From positions 178,229,956 to 178,293,955 of the forward strand of contig CP136063.1 of NCBI GenBank assembly GCA_032622095.1: 64,000 nucleotides of DNA, given 5' to 3'. This DNA comes from Siphonodentalium dalli (lineage: Eukaryota; Mollusca; Scaphopoda; Gadilida; Siphonodentaliidae). Shown piece after piece: positions 50,701 to 51,397 of this stretch. The notes beneath the pieces were generated by a model. It saw only the letters and a program-made list of their open reading frames with translations, was not told the DNA's origin and did no database searches. The translations under genes and the position numbers were made by a program. How positions within the stretch are numbered: the first letter of the stretch is position 1; the number at the start of each line of letters is the position of its first letter.

Positions 50701-51397
50701 TGAACGAATAACTACTAGTCAATGAGTTTTTAGTATAGAAAGGGTTAGTCCCATGATACTAGTATATTTCTAATATGAATGTTTTCACATACAATGCAAA
50801 GATGTAGATATGTAATATACATGTACATGTACATGTACCTAGTGTGGATGTCAAAATGAATGTTTTCACATGCAATGTGATCATGGTCTTTCAGAGTTAT
50901 ATACACTATATCTGTACCCTGTATATGTAATATACAGTAATGCCCTAAGTAATCGACTGAGAGCTTTCCGATGAATGACAACAACCCATATTTCCGACTA
51001 AATCCTGAAAAGTTACCCATAATTATGCTGTGGTTAAGGGGTCGATTACTTAGGGCATTACTGTACACAATACACCTACCGGTAGTAATCGCTTGCATTG
51101 TTTTCCCCACACAAGGCGATCATATAAAGCTTGAGGTACAGTATGGGTTGAATTTACCTGTTTTGGAGCAGCTCCTTTCATGAGGACATCAAAATGCTCA
51201 ACAGATCCATCCTGTCTTACTCCGCCTTGATTCCGATGCGTTTTGAGAGCCTCCATCCCATCTTTCACGGCTGATGTTTTACTCGTCACTAACGTAATCA
51301 CAGATATGCACGTCAACATGAAACTATATCCTCCCATGGTGAGATAACTCATCTTATTAACACGAAGTGGCAAAATCCTAATGAAACTCTGTGGCAT
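892..51397 (-). CDS. PAM: Peptidylglycine alpha-amidating monooxygenase, bifunctional PHM-PAL, 20 coding exons, 3' end not in window
   Basis: Join of 20 exons (listed separately), 2686 nt, residues 1-895 plus one base. PHM hydroxylates the alpha carbon of a C-terminal glycine using copper, ascorbate and O2; PAL then cleaves it to give the peptide amide and glyoxylate, in the lumen of secretory granules. A signal peptide (about 1-43) is followed by PHM (about 65-345), a linker (about 345-575) and PAL (about 580-890). Copper ligands equivalent to rat H107/H108/H172/H242/H244/M314 are H111, H112, H175, H245, H247, M316. PAL residues equivalent to rat R533, H585, Y654, H690, R706, H786 are R611, H661, Y728, H768, R784, H864. 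Every intron is GT-AG with matching phase. No transmembrane segment is visible, so the C-terminus is missing or the protein is soluble. Family assignment is firm; splice forms are inferred. Confidence 0.96.
1004..2065 (-). other. Intron 19, 3' part: short inverted repeats, otherwise unrecognised
   Basis: Contains an inverted repeat with arms about 1435-1458 and 1498-1521 (GAAATTTACAAAAC core) and an imperfect hairpin at about 1630-1722 built on TTCTTTACCAGAAT. No coding sequence is supported. Confidence 0.45.
2066..2278. mobile_element. M1 palindromic MITE, Tc1/mariner-like, copy 1
   Basis: Two arms of about 100 nt are near-perfect reverse complements, flanked by TA. The terminus is a variant of CAGTAATGCCCTAA. 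Both arms share the same departures from the family (TTAATTA near the end, CTCTAA/TTAGAG). Confidence 0.85.
2238..2365 (+). repeat. 64-bp direct tandem duplication of an M1 end plus flank
   Basis: Bases 2238-2301 are repeated at 2302-2365 with essentially no differences. The unit is the outer M1 arm plus flanking TATGTATAGCAGGGACAGAT, so the duplication came after the insertion and is recent. Confidence 0.85.
2727..2899. mobile_element. M1 palindromic MITE copy 2
   Basis: Same palindrome with a shortened left inner arm. The left terminus is eroded (ATGCCATAATTAATTG) and the right terminus is intact (GGGCATTACTG). Confidence 0.8.
3040..3155 (-). CDS. PAM: PAM exon 19: PAL propeller
   Basis: 116 nt, residues 820-858, phase 1 in and phase 0 out. 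Acceptor TTTTTCAG, donor GTGAGTT. Encodes the FSINGP...[11 protein letters not shown] stretch, matching FAVNGK...VQGFVMNFSSG of vertebrate PAL. Confidence 0.94.
3156..4202 (-). other. Intron 18 interior, no recognised element
   Basis: A GC-richer patch at about 3235-3450 (AGGGAGCAGCCAGG..., GGGGGAGGGGAACATGG) contrasts with the AT-rich surroundings. The open frames here have no family resemblance. The rest is unrecognised. Confidence 0.4.
4203..4567 (-). mobile_element. T5 element, TTAA-flanked, copy 1
   Basis: Bounded by TTAA at 4203-4206 and 4564-4567, with ends TTAAAGACATATTATAG and GTTTCACATCACTTTAA. It is a reverse-orientation homologue of 17807-18158 and of the split copy at 51545-55005, sharing CAATTGTAAATATTTACTTC and TTTCTATTTGATCACCCTA. 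No ORF. Confidence 0.75.
4749..4943 (-). CDS. PAM: PAM exon 18: PAL catalytic blade with His and Arg
   Basis: 195 nt, residues 755-820, phase 1 in and 1 out. Acceptor TTTCTGTAG, donor GTAAGATT. Contains zinc ligand H768 (VVHS), R784 in [13 protein letters not shown], and the C780/C791 pair equivalent to rat C702-C713. This is the most conserved PAL signature. Confidence 0.97.
4968..5223. mobile_element. T1 element, TTAA-flanked double hairpin, copy 1
   Basis: Flanked by TTAA (4968-4971, 5220-5223). Termini are CCCTTCCATGACTGG and, inverted, CCCTTTCATGATGGGAGCT. Inside are two hairpins built from TATATGCGAG(T/G)CTCCCATAGGGAG. The TTAA plus CCC start resembles piggyBac-derived MITEs. Its edge is about 25 nt upstream of the exon 18 acceptor. 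Confidence 0.85.
5376..5895. mobile_element. T3 element, TTAA-flanked, copy 1
   Basis: TTAA at 5372-5375 and 5896-5899 flank ends AGGCACGGGCGGCGTT and ...AACGCCGCCCGTATCT (inverted repeat with two differences). Homologous to 8558-9050. The interior carries repeated TTGCTTTTGTTTACATAAC motifs. No ORF. Confidence 0.85.
5926..6125. repeat. hAT-b fragment with 93-bp spaced direct repeat
   Basis: Contains AAGTCTGCAAATAGTGTGTCTGTCA and AGAATGAGGTCCCAGAGGGTGAA, the hAT-b core, in broken order. GTTAATTTGAGATTATAGATACTTCCC occurs at about 6010 and about 6103. Confidence 0.6.
6126..6420 (+). mobile_element. Probable tRNA-derived SINE
   Basis: Begins with GCCCCTAGTGGCTCAGTTGG, which has a good RNA polymerase III A box (TGGCTCAGTTGG). 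A B-box-like GATTCAAAT lies about 60 nt further on, the spacing of a tRNA promoter. It does not fold as a functional tRNA. The 3' end is not defined. Confidence 0.5.
6425..6650. mobile_element. Degraded T2-like element
   Basis: Shares the T2 interior (GGAATGGTCTACTGTTCATCTGGA, TTCAGATAATAAGTTTAACAAACGACCTAAAGGC) but its ends are not clear. Confidence 0.5.
6885..7109. mobile_element. T1 element copy 2, left end eroded
   Basis: Right end ...AGCTCCAGTCATTGAAGGG plus TTAA (7106-7109) is intact; the left end starts within GATCTGCACTGGTGCAG. The double hairpin core is present. It lies just upstream of exon 17 on the other side of an 80-bp spacer from that exon's donor. Confidence 0.75.
7187..7269 (-). 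CDS. PAM: PAM exon 17: PAL catalytic Tyr
   Basis: 83 nt, residues 727-755, phase 2 in and 1 out. Acceptor CTTTTTAG, donor GTGAGT. The junction with exon 16 forms [11 protein letters not shown] with catalytic Y728 and C729 (pairs with C709, as rat C634-C655). Confidence 0.95.
7730..8370 (-). other. Intron 16 interior, no clear element
   Basis: Moderately GC-richer 8030-8350 region (ATGACACAATTGTCACTCCCATCCTCCTGCGAGG...). It resembles 28760-29000 (ATTTATACAGTG..., CGGTCATAGGACAGG). Probably an old repeat; no coding support. Confidence 0.35.
8371..9080. mobile_element. M1 palindromic MITE copy 3, interrupted by a T3 insertion
   Basis: TA-flanked CAGTAATGCCCTAAGTAATCG at 8371 pairs with the inverted end at 9080. 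The palindrome's outer right arm is split at TTAA by element T3 (8558-9050). Removing it and one TTAA restores GTAGTTAAAGAGTCG, the exact complement of the left arm. Confidence 0.9.
8558..9050. mobile_element. T3 element copy 2, inserted inside M1
   Basis: Flanked by TTAA at 8554-8557 and 9051-9054. Ends AGGCACGCGAGGCC and GGCCAACCGTATCT are imperfect inverted repeats. The 493-nt interior aligns with 5376-5895. The empty site can be read from the opposite M1 arm, proving a TTAA target duplication. Confidence 0.9.
9555..9694 (-). CDS. PAM: PAM exon 16: PAL propeller
   Basis: 140 nt, residues 681-727, phase 0 in and 2 out. Acceptor TTTGCATTCCTAG, donor GTTAGT. Carries [16 protein letters not shown], matching the PGSDQNHFCQPTDVAV motif of PAL; C709 pairs with C729. 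Confidence 0.95.
10030..10560 (+). repeat. ~150-bp degenerate tandem repeat
   Basis: Three diverged units share GAAAAGGGGCATAACTTTG...GTCGAA...CATATGGTTAATCCGCATACAAAATT...GATCATAACTTGA..TATC..CGGACAACAAA. The family is similar to units around 35220-35470. No ORF survives. Confidence 0.7.
10675..10747 (-). CDS. PAM: PAM exon 15: PAL zinc ligand
   Basis: 73 nt, residues 656-680, phase 2 in and 0 out. Acceptor TTTTTCCAG, donor GTAAATT. Encodes [20 protein letters not shown] with H661 (rat H585); this segment is nearly invariant in PAL. Confidence 0.96.
10821..10954. mobile_element. M1 palindromic MITE copy 4, minimal form
   Basis: 134-nt palindrome flanked by TA, arms about 64 nt with a 6-7 nt loop. 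It differs from other M1 copies (CCATAACGACAGCAG), and the same changes appear in both arms. The inner part of the arm (the GGAAATATGGC stretch) is deleted. Confidence 0.9.
10997..11345. mobile_element. hAT-b foldback element, degraded
   Basis: Starts CAAGCCTGGATATAGTGTGTC and contains two inverted modules AATGAGGTCCCCAGAGG / CCTCTGGGGACCTCATT. The right terminus is lost. Confidence 0.7.
11799..12114. mobile_element. hAT-a element copy 1 with 8-bp target duplication
   Basis: Ends CATAGACTAGCCTAGAGG and CTCGGCTGGACCTG are diverged versions of CAGGGACCAGCCTAGAG. Flanking 8-mers TTGTTTGA (11791-11798) and GTGTTTGA (12115-12122) differ by one base. The interior has repeated AGGGAGAAGTGG motifs. 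Confidence 0.75.
12246..12356 (-). CDS. PAM: PAM exon 14: PAL propeller
   Basis: 111 nt, residues 619-656, phase 2 in and 2 out. Acceptor GATTTCAG, donor GTAAGC. Encodes [17 protein letters not shown], equivalent to the P..EDTILVIDP strand of vertebrate PAL. Confidence 0.93.
12395..12765. mobile_element. T1 element copy 3, with an extra hairpin module
   Basis: Left CATTTCATGACAGGAGCTGCGCTGG and right CCTCATGAAAGGGTTTA are T1 ends, both slightly eroded. Three hairpin modules are present rather than the usual two. Confidence 0.75.
13151..13403. mobile_element. T2 element copy, TTAA-flanked
   Basis: Starts TTAACCCTTTCTTTGCTAAATACCC, contains the T2 inverted repeat GGAAATGTTCAG..TAATAAGTTCAACAAA / TTTGTTGAACTTATTATCTG, and ends near TTAA at 13400 with a truncated terminus. 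It stops about 10-15 bp from the exon 13 donor. Confidence 0.7.
13419..13554 (-). CDS. PAM: PAM exon 13: start of PAL domain
   Basis: 136 nt, residues 574-619, phase 1 in and 2 out. Acceptor TTTTCCTGCAG, donor GTATGA. Encodes [20 protein letters not shown] then RGDRTWD; R611 equals rat R533. It joins the long linker of exon 12 to PAL. Confidence 0.96.
13850..14130 (+). repeat. ~30-bp minisatellite, about 8 units
   Basis: Units of ATGAGCCTGGATGTCTCATTAGGCTATGGTT with scattered substitutions and small indels. It lies in intron 12. Confidence 0.85.
14609..14868. mobile_element. T1 element copy 4
   Basis: TTAA at 14609; left end CCGTTTCATGACGGGAGCTG, right end GCTCTAGTCATGGAAGGGATAA (TTAA eroded). 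Double hairpin core. Confidence 0.8.
15305..15522. mobile_element. T1 element copy 5
   Basis: TTAA at both edges (15305-15308, 15519-15522), ends CCCTTTCATGATTGGAGCTG and GCTCCTGTCATGGAAGGG. The left half has lost part of the first hairpin. Confidence 0.85.
15591..15699. mobile_element. M1 half element (right arm only)
   Basis: Only the GAGAGCTTTCCGATGAATGG...GGGCATTACTG arm remains. The partner arm is missing. Confidence 0.8.
16075..16327. mobile_element. T1 element copy 6, complete
   Basis: TTAA at 16075-16078 and 16324-16327; ends CCCTATCATGATGGGAGCTG and AGCACCAATCATGAAAGGG. Both hairpins are complete. Confidence 0.88.
16328..16734 (-). other. Start of intron 12 with in-frame stop and ATTAAA
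   Basis: Reading past the exon 12 donor gives Ser, Lys and a TGA stop at 16727-16729. A variant poly(A) hexamer ATTAAA lies at 16617-16622 on the minus strand. An intronic-polyadenylation PHM-only transcript is possible but not shown. Confidence 0.4.
16735..17528 (-). CDS. PAM: PAM exon 12: end of PHM plus long linker
   Basis: 794 nt, residues 309-574, phase 2 in and 1 out. Acceptor TATTTTAG, donor GTAAGT. It starts with [14 protein letters not shown]316 is the CuM ligand (rat M314), C317 and C336 match rat C315 and C334. After about residue 345 the sequence is a non-catalytic linker: HHHH at 369-372 with further His to about 405, a Tyr/Asp-rich stretch about 437-485, and basic pairs (KR 453-454, KK 538-539, 548-549, 554-555). 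Vertebrate PAM also has a His-rich, cleavable linker; homology by position rather than sequence is inferred. The basic pairs suit prohormone convertase cleavage that would release soluble PHM. Confidence 0.95.
17529..17806 (-). other. Intron 11 start, old CCAGTATACCCC-type repeat
   Basis: Contains ATGCCAAATTGG...CATTGAGATCCGATAAACCGTGGTTGAGATATCTGTGCAGATGGACAG, shared with 19800-19910 and 21200-21300. The rest is unrecognised. Confidence 0.5.
17807..18158 (+). mobile_element. T5 element, TTAA-flanked, copy 2
   Basis: TTAA at 17807-17810 and 18155-18158; starts AGTGACGTGAAACACTC, ends CCATAATATGTCT. Inverted relative to 4203-4567. Confidence 0.78.
18480..18679. mobile_element. T1 element copy 7, left-truncated
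   Basis: Right end CCAGTCATGGAAGAG plus TTAA (18676-18679) is intact, and that TTAA is shared with the T2 copy that follows. Confidence 0.75.
18676..18920. mobile_element. T2 element, TTAA-flanked
   Basis: TTAA at 18676-18679 and 18917-18920. Ends CCCCTTCTATATTAAATACC and ATTTAGTATAAAAAGTG form an imperfect inverted repeat; interior GGAAATGTTCAG / GAACATTTCCCACC. Confidence 0.82.
19022..19376. mobile_element. hAT-b element with 8-bp target duplication
   Basis: Ends CAAGCCTTGAAATAGTGTGT and ATATTTCAAGGCTTG. Flanking 8-mers ATGAGTAA (19014-19021) and TTGAGTAA (19377-19384) differ by one base. Confidence 0.8.
19406..19458 (-). CDS. PAM: PAM exon 11: PHM
   Basis: 53 nt, residues 292-309, phase 0 in and 2 out. 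Acceptor TTTTTTCAG, donor GTAGGT. Encodes [19 protein letters not shown]295 matches rat C293 and pairs with C317. Contains an NST glycosylation sequon. Confidence 0.94.
19538..20431. mobile_element. hAT-a composite interrupted by other repeats
   Basis: Left end AAAGGGACCAGCCTAGAGG and right end TTCTAGGCTGGTCTCGG are hAT-a termini. Between them are a TTATACCCCCAT-ended repeat (about 19640-19960) with poly(C), and a T1 copy. Flanking 8-mers do not match well. Confidence 0.6.
20036..20301. mobile_element. T1 element copy 8, inside hAT-a composite
   Basis: Right end GCCCCAGTCATCGAAGGG plus TTAA (20298-20301); left end ACCTTTGATGATGGGAGCTG has lost its TTAA. Confidence 0.78.
21404..21454 (-). CDS. 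PAM: PAM exon 10: PHM
   Basis: 51 nt, 17 whole codons (275-291). Acceptor CTCTTTCAG, donor GTATGTT. Encodes [17 protein letters not shown], matching QAFYPVEHPVDVTFGD of rat. Confidence 0.94.
21524..21765. mobile_element. T1 element copy 9
   Basis: TTAA at both edges (21524-21527, 21762-21765); ends CCCTTTCATGATGGGAGCTA and AGCTCCAGTCATAAAAGGG. It sits about 70 bp upstream of exon 10. Confidence 0.87.
22351..22576. mobile_element. M1 palindromic MITE copy 6
   Basis: TA-flanked CAGTAAAGCCCTAAGTAG... / ...TTAGGGCATTACTG. Copy-specific CCCCTTAACC is mirrored as GGTTAAGGGG. A short AGTCAGATTT duplication is present in the left arm. Confidence 0.88.
23131..25095. mobile_element. hAT-b element split by a larger TIR transposon
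   Basis: hAT-b start CAAGCCTTGAAATAGTGTG at 23131 and its GAATGAGGTCCCCAGAGGG modules. The copy is interrupted at TA by 23255-24647 and resumes as further hAT-b-like sequence to about 25095. The right terminus is not clear. Confidence 0.55.
23255..24647. mobile_element. TIR transposon, TA target, 1.39 kb, non-autonomous
   Basis: Ends CCGTACTGACCCG and CGGGTCAGTACGG are perfect 13-bp inverted repeats flanked by TA. Subterminal GTTTAAGCCCACC / GGTTTAAGCCCACTTGG recur. No transposase-like frame. Short palindromes of ACTATAGTCTATAGT type lie at about 23950 and about 24250. Confidence 0.8.
25440..25513 (-). CDS. PAM: PAM exon 9: PHM
   Basis: 74 nt, residues 250-274, phase 1 in and 0 out. Acceptor TTTTTCAG, donor GTAATATT. 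Encodes [20 protein letters not shown], matching VSGYRVRNGQWTLIGRQNPQ. Confidence 0.95.
25553..25870 (+). repeat. AGCTCAACTT-family element fragment
   Basis: Shares GTC(A/G)ATGACACTG(T/C)AGCTCAACTTGGA..GGGGAATAA with the starts at 31775 and 60711, and the TGTAGGGTGTGCCAAAGGAT(C/T)TAGT motif with 60795-60825. Confidence 0.65.
25880..26133. mobile_element. hAT-b element, perfect 8-bp target duplication
   Basis: Ends CAAGCCTTGAAATAGGGTGT and CACCCTATTTCAAGGCTTG. Flanks are GGATTGAT at 25872-25879 and 26134-26141, identical. It contains two nested palindromes around GGGCTAGCATCACCAAATTC. Confidence 0.92.
26209..26292 (-). CDS. PAM: PAM exon 8: PHM CuM histidines
   Basis: 84 nt, residues 222-250, phase 1 in and 1 out. 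Acceptor CTCTTTCAG, donor GTAAGT. Contains C229 (rat C227) and the CuM pair H245/H247 in FRAHSHSLG (HTH in rat). Confidence 0.97.
26293..27519 (-). other. Intron 7 interior, no recognised element
   Basis: Poly(T) at about 26451-26460 and C-rich runs near 26490 and 27345. No coding or repeat-family match that I can see. Confidence 0.4.
27520..27745. mobile_element. M1 palindromic MITE copy 7
   Basis: TA-flanked; left CGTAATGCCCTAAATAATT, right GGCATTACTGG. The loop has a small GAAAGCTATCG duplication. Confidence 0.87.
27750..28138. mobile_element. hAT-a right-hand part, split by hAT-b
   Basis: GATTTGCTAGACATTTTGCCGATTTTAGTCGGTCAA matches the right part of the 44428 element; AGGGCGAAGATGTTGCCCTCTAG is followed, after the hAT-b insertion, by GCTGGTCCCTG, the hAT-a terminus. 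Confidence 0.75.
27866..28119. mobile_element. hAT-b element nested in hAT-a
   Basis: Ends CAAGCCTTGAAATAGTGTGT / CACTCTATTTCAAGGCTTG. 8-mers CCCTCTAG (27858-27865) and CCTTCTAG (28120-28127) flank it; removing it restores a normal hAT-a end. Confidence 0.88.
28174..28241 (-). CDS. PAM: PAM exon 7: PHM
   Basis: 68 nt, residues 199-222, phase 2 in and 1 out. Acceptor CAATTTCAG, donor GTATGC. Encodes [20 protein letters not shown], matching PQPLIAGMYLMMSVDTVIPPG. Confidence 0.95.
28349..28759. mobile_element. hAT-b element, degraded
   Basis: Left CAAGCCTGTATATAGTTTGTC, right GAGACACTATATCCAGACTTC; several GAATGAGG..CCAGAGG modules. Flanking 8-mers match poorly. Confidence 0.65.
29364..29415 (-). 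CDS. PAM: PAM exon 6: PHM, Cys186 equivalent replaced
   Basis: 52 nt, residues 182-199, phase 1 in and 2 out. Acceptor CTTTTTCAG, donor GTAAGT. Encodes [15 protein letters not shown], where rat has KDCSGVSVHLT: the disulfide Cys is His here. Confidence 0.94.
29416..30356 (-). other. Intron 5, no recognised element
   Basis: AT-rich sequence without a clear repeat or coding signal. Confidence 0.4.
30357..30589. mobile_element. T1 element copy 10
   Basis: TTAA at 30357-30360 and 30586-30589; ends CCCTTCCATGACTG and CCCATCATGAAAGGA. The first hairpin is reduced to TATATATATAAGAG. Confidence 0.85.
30779..30856 (-). CDS. PAM: PAM exon 5: PHM CuH third His
   Basis: 78 nt, residues 156-182, phase 1 in and 1 out. 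Acceptor TTTGCAG, donor GTATAGC. Encodes [21 protein letters not shown]175 equals rat H172. Confidence 0.96.
30887..31127. mobile_element. T2 element, TTAA-flanked
   Basis: TTAA at 30887-30890 and 31124-31127; right end ATTCAGTATAGAAAGTG; interior TAGGTTGTTTGTTGAACTTATTAT. Begins about 30 bp upstream of exon 5. Confidence 0.78.
31771..34335 (+). repeat. Satellite-bearing element: 483-bp higher-order repeat of three monomers
   Basis: AAGATGGC(T/C)(G/A)CTGG begins at 31910, 32064, 32161, 32325, 32489, 32644, 32808, 32972, 33127, 33291, 33455, 33610, 33774, 33938, 34093. From 32161 the steps are 164, 164, 155 repeated, an exact 483-bp period. The 155 step ends in monomers preceded by AATGGATT(A/G)AATTTTGAAA. 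The array is enclosed by TGTAGCTCAACTTGG (about 31792) and the inverted AAAGTTGAGCTAA (about 34320), with ACACACGCAC microsatellite before the right end. No real ORF. Confidence 0.9.
34541..34695 (+). repeat. ~46-bp tandem repeat, 3 units
   Basis: Units of TTAATTAGCATTGTATATTTAATTTCATTACATGTTTGCTGATTGG. It ends about 20 bp from the exon 4 donor. Confidence 0.8.
34712..34794 (-). CDS. PAM: PAM exon 4: PHM
   Basis: 83 nt, residues 128-156, phase 2 in and 1 out. Acceptor AATTTTGCAG, donor GTAAAAC. Contains C130 and C134 (rat C126, C131) and [15 protein letters not shown], matching ILYAWARNAPPTRLP. Confidence 0.97.
34892..34998. mobile_element. M1 half element (left arm only)
   Basis: ACAGTAATGCCCTAAATAAT... 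to GGAAAGCTCTCAC; the return arm is replaced by hAT-a interior sequence. Confidence 0.8.
34999..35672. mobile_element. hAT-a related composite ending GGCGGGTCCCTG
   Basis: AGGGAGAAGTCATTTCTCC at the left and GGGAGATGATGTCTCCC...GGGTCCCTG at the right are hAT-a sequence. Between them lies a CCAGTATACCCC repeat with a 19-base C run at 35558-35576. Confidence 0.6.
36044..36131 (-). CDS. PAM: PAM exon 3: PHM CuH histidine pair
   Basis: 88 nt, residues 99-128, phase 1 in and 2 out. Acceptor TTTTTCACAG, donor GTGAGT. Contains [13 protein letters not shown] with H111/H112 (rat H107/H108) and C118 (rat C114). N106 lies in an NAT sequon close to the copper site. Confidence 0.97.
36132..39189 (-). other. 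Intron 2, proximal 3 kb: no recognised element
   Basis: The longest stretch without an obvious mobile element. Sequence is AT-rich and unique-looking. The only notable feature is a run of 27 G at 38698-38724. Confidence 0.4.
38698..38724 (+). repeat. Poly(G) tract, 27 nt
   Basis: Uninterrupted G run. It should be length-polymorphic and hard to sequence; it could form a G-quadruplex on this strand (C-rich on the transcribed pre-mRNA). Confidence 0.95.
39196..39638 (+). pseudogene. Decayed Ty3/Gypsy-like reverse transcriptase fragment
   Basis: Conceptual reading with frameshifts and stops gives [16 protein letters not shown], then [11 protein letters not shown] and KDSYPIQ, then LDALRG. These match RT motifs of Ty3/Gypsy retrotransposons (GII.PS.SPWASPVV, FC.DYRKLN.VT..D.YPLP, LD.L.G). 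The YxDD region and all other pol/gag domains and LTRs are absent. It is cut at its right by Helitron copy 1. Confidence 0.8.
39640..41394 (+). mobile_element. Helitron-like element, array copy 1
   Basis: 5' TCTATATATGTACTATATATTTTGAG, 3' hairpin CCGCCAGTGGCGG then GCTAACCTGCTAG. No Rep/helicase. Contains diverged filler at about 40190-41040 and AAATTAATT-rich tracts. Confidence 0.75.
41395..42072 (+). mobile_element. Helitron-like element, array copy 2
   Basis: Starts TCTACTATATAATTTGAGAC directly after CTAG of copy 1; ends hairpin ...CCAGTGGCGG then ACTAACCTGCTAG. 678 bp. Confidence 0.8.
42073..43016 (+). mobile_element. Helitron-like element, array copy 3
   Basis: Starts TCTATTATATAATTTGAGAC, ends GCCAGTGCGGGCTAACCTGCTAG. 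Has an internal ~150-bp duplication (AATTCAATGCAATGTTATC... three times, 42370-42660). Confidence 0.8.
43017..44382 (+). mobile_element. Helitron-like element, array copy 4
   Basis: Starts TCTACTATATATTTTGAGAA, ends GCCGCCAGTGGCAGGCTAACCTGCTAG. Its length comes from an internal 116-bp tandem repeat. Confidence 0.8.
43728..44190 (+). repeat. 116-bp tandem repeat, 4 units, inside Helitron copy 4
   Basis: CCAAGCCGTGAATGCC starts at 43728, 43844, 43961, 44077 (steps 116, 117, 116); units are nearly identical. A diverged half unit is at 43599. Confidence 0.92.
44383..45546 (+). mobile_element. Helitron-like element, array copy 5, split by hAT-a
   Basis: Starts TCTATTATATATTTTGGAAC; interrupted at 44428-45289; resumes ATGTGTCTGCTCGACCGATC...; ends CATCAGCTAG with a different 3' end from the other copies. 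Confidence 0.65.
44428..45289. mobile_element. hAT-a element, complete, perfect 8-bp target duplication
   Basis: Ends CAGGGACCAGCCTAGAC and CTCGGCTGGTCCCTG. Flanks CATGTATA at 44420-44427 and 45290-45297 are identical. Subterminal GGGCGAAATGACTTCGCCC hairpins at both ends. 862 bp, no transposase. Confidence 0.93.
46000..46221 (+). repeat. First units of the CTAAGGGC-AATAACTCTGC array
   Basis: Shares GGATATCA..C..CC.ATG(G)TGGTTCATGA and CTCTAAGGGCCATAACTTC with 47050-47960. The array was split by hAT-a at 46222-46831. Confidence 0.75.
46222..46831. mobile_element. hAT-a element carrying a nested M1, 8-bp target duplication
   Basis: Ends CAGGACCAGCCTAGAGGG and CTCTAGGCTGGTCCCTG. Identical flanks TTACATGT at 46214-46221 and 46832-46839. 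M1 copy 9 lies inside. Confidence 0.93.
46331..46608. mobile_element. M1 copy 9 with foreign loop
   Basis: Outer arms CAGTAGTGCCCTAAATAATCG / ...TTAGGGCATTAATG. The loop (46438-46509) is an inverted copy of 46999-47070, containing another M1 terminus and its flank. Confidence 0.85.
46900..47044. mobile_element. M1 copy 10, right arm shortened
   Basis: TA-flanked CAGTAATGCCCTAAATCATTG... to ...GATCATTTAGGGCATTACTG; most of the return arm is deleted (CTCTCACTTATGTGATTAAGG). Confidence 0.85.
47045..47960 (+). repeat. ~160-180-bp tandem repeat, about 5 diverged units
   Basis: Each unit has TCACTCTAAGGGCAATAACTCTGC, GTGGATATCACTTTCCCCATGG, TTCATGAGCATACC and TGACTTATGATGACTGAGATAGAGA. No ORF is kept across units. 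Confidence 0.85.
48080..48540. repeat. Old repeat related to the 1-473 element
   Basis: Shares AAGCTGGCGCA(A/G)AAG...TTAT..GAAGACT with 285-335. It also contains three AAGC(G/T)AGGTACT motifs (48162-48216). Confidence 0.5.
48644..49738 (+). mobile_element. Solo Helitron-like element with A/T insertion site
   Basis: 5' TCTAATATATATTTTGGGAC preceded by A; 3' hairpin CCCGCCAGTGGCGGG (49712-49726) then CTAATCTGCTAG followed by T. TC start, hairpin, CTAG end and insertion between A and T are the Helitron hallmarks. 1095 bp, no Rep/helicase. Confidence 0.88.
49912..49966 (-). CDS. PAM: PAM exon 2: PHM first Cys strand
   Basis: 55 nt, residues 81-99, phase 0 in and 1 out. Acceptor TTTTTCAG, donor GTAAGT. 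Encodes [19 protein letters not shown]86 equals rat C81. Separated from exon 3 by a 13.8-kb intron. Confidence 0.95.
50568..50748. mobile_element. T2 element copy, short
   Basis: Left TTAACCCTTTCTATTCTAAATAT, right TTTTTAGTATAGAAAGGGTTAG (TTAA eroded to TTAG). A near-perfect inverted terminal repeat. Confidence 0.82.
50935..51063. mobile_element. M1 copy 11, left arm deleted
   Basis: TA-flanked CAGTAATGCCCTAAGTAATCGACT joined directly to GAGAGCTTTCCG and a full return arm. It lies about 95 bp inside intron 1 from the exon 1 donor. Confidence 0.88.
51158..51397 (-). CDS. PAM: PAM exon 1: start codon and signal peptide
   Basis: 240 nt, residues 1-80, phase 0 out, donor GTAAATT. An in-frame TGA eight codons upstream limits the start to M1 or M16 (MSYLTMGG); either gives a hydrophobic core [14 protein letters not shown], a secretion signal. 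The mature part ends [12 protein letters not shown], like rat MPGVTPK. It has no Cys, so rat C47 is absent. A good acceptor (CTCTTTTTCAG) at 51515 on the minus strand suggests the exon starts at 51514 with a separate upstream 5' UTR exon. Confidence 0.92.
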
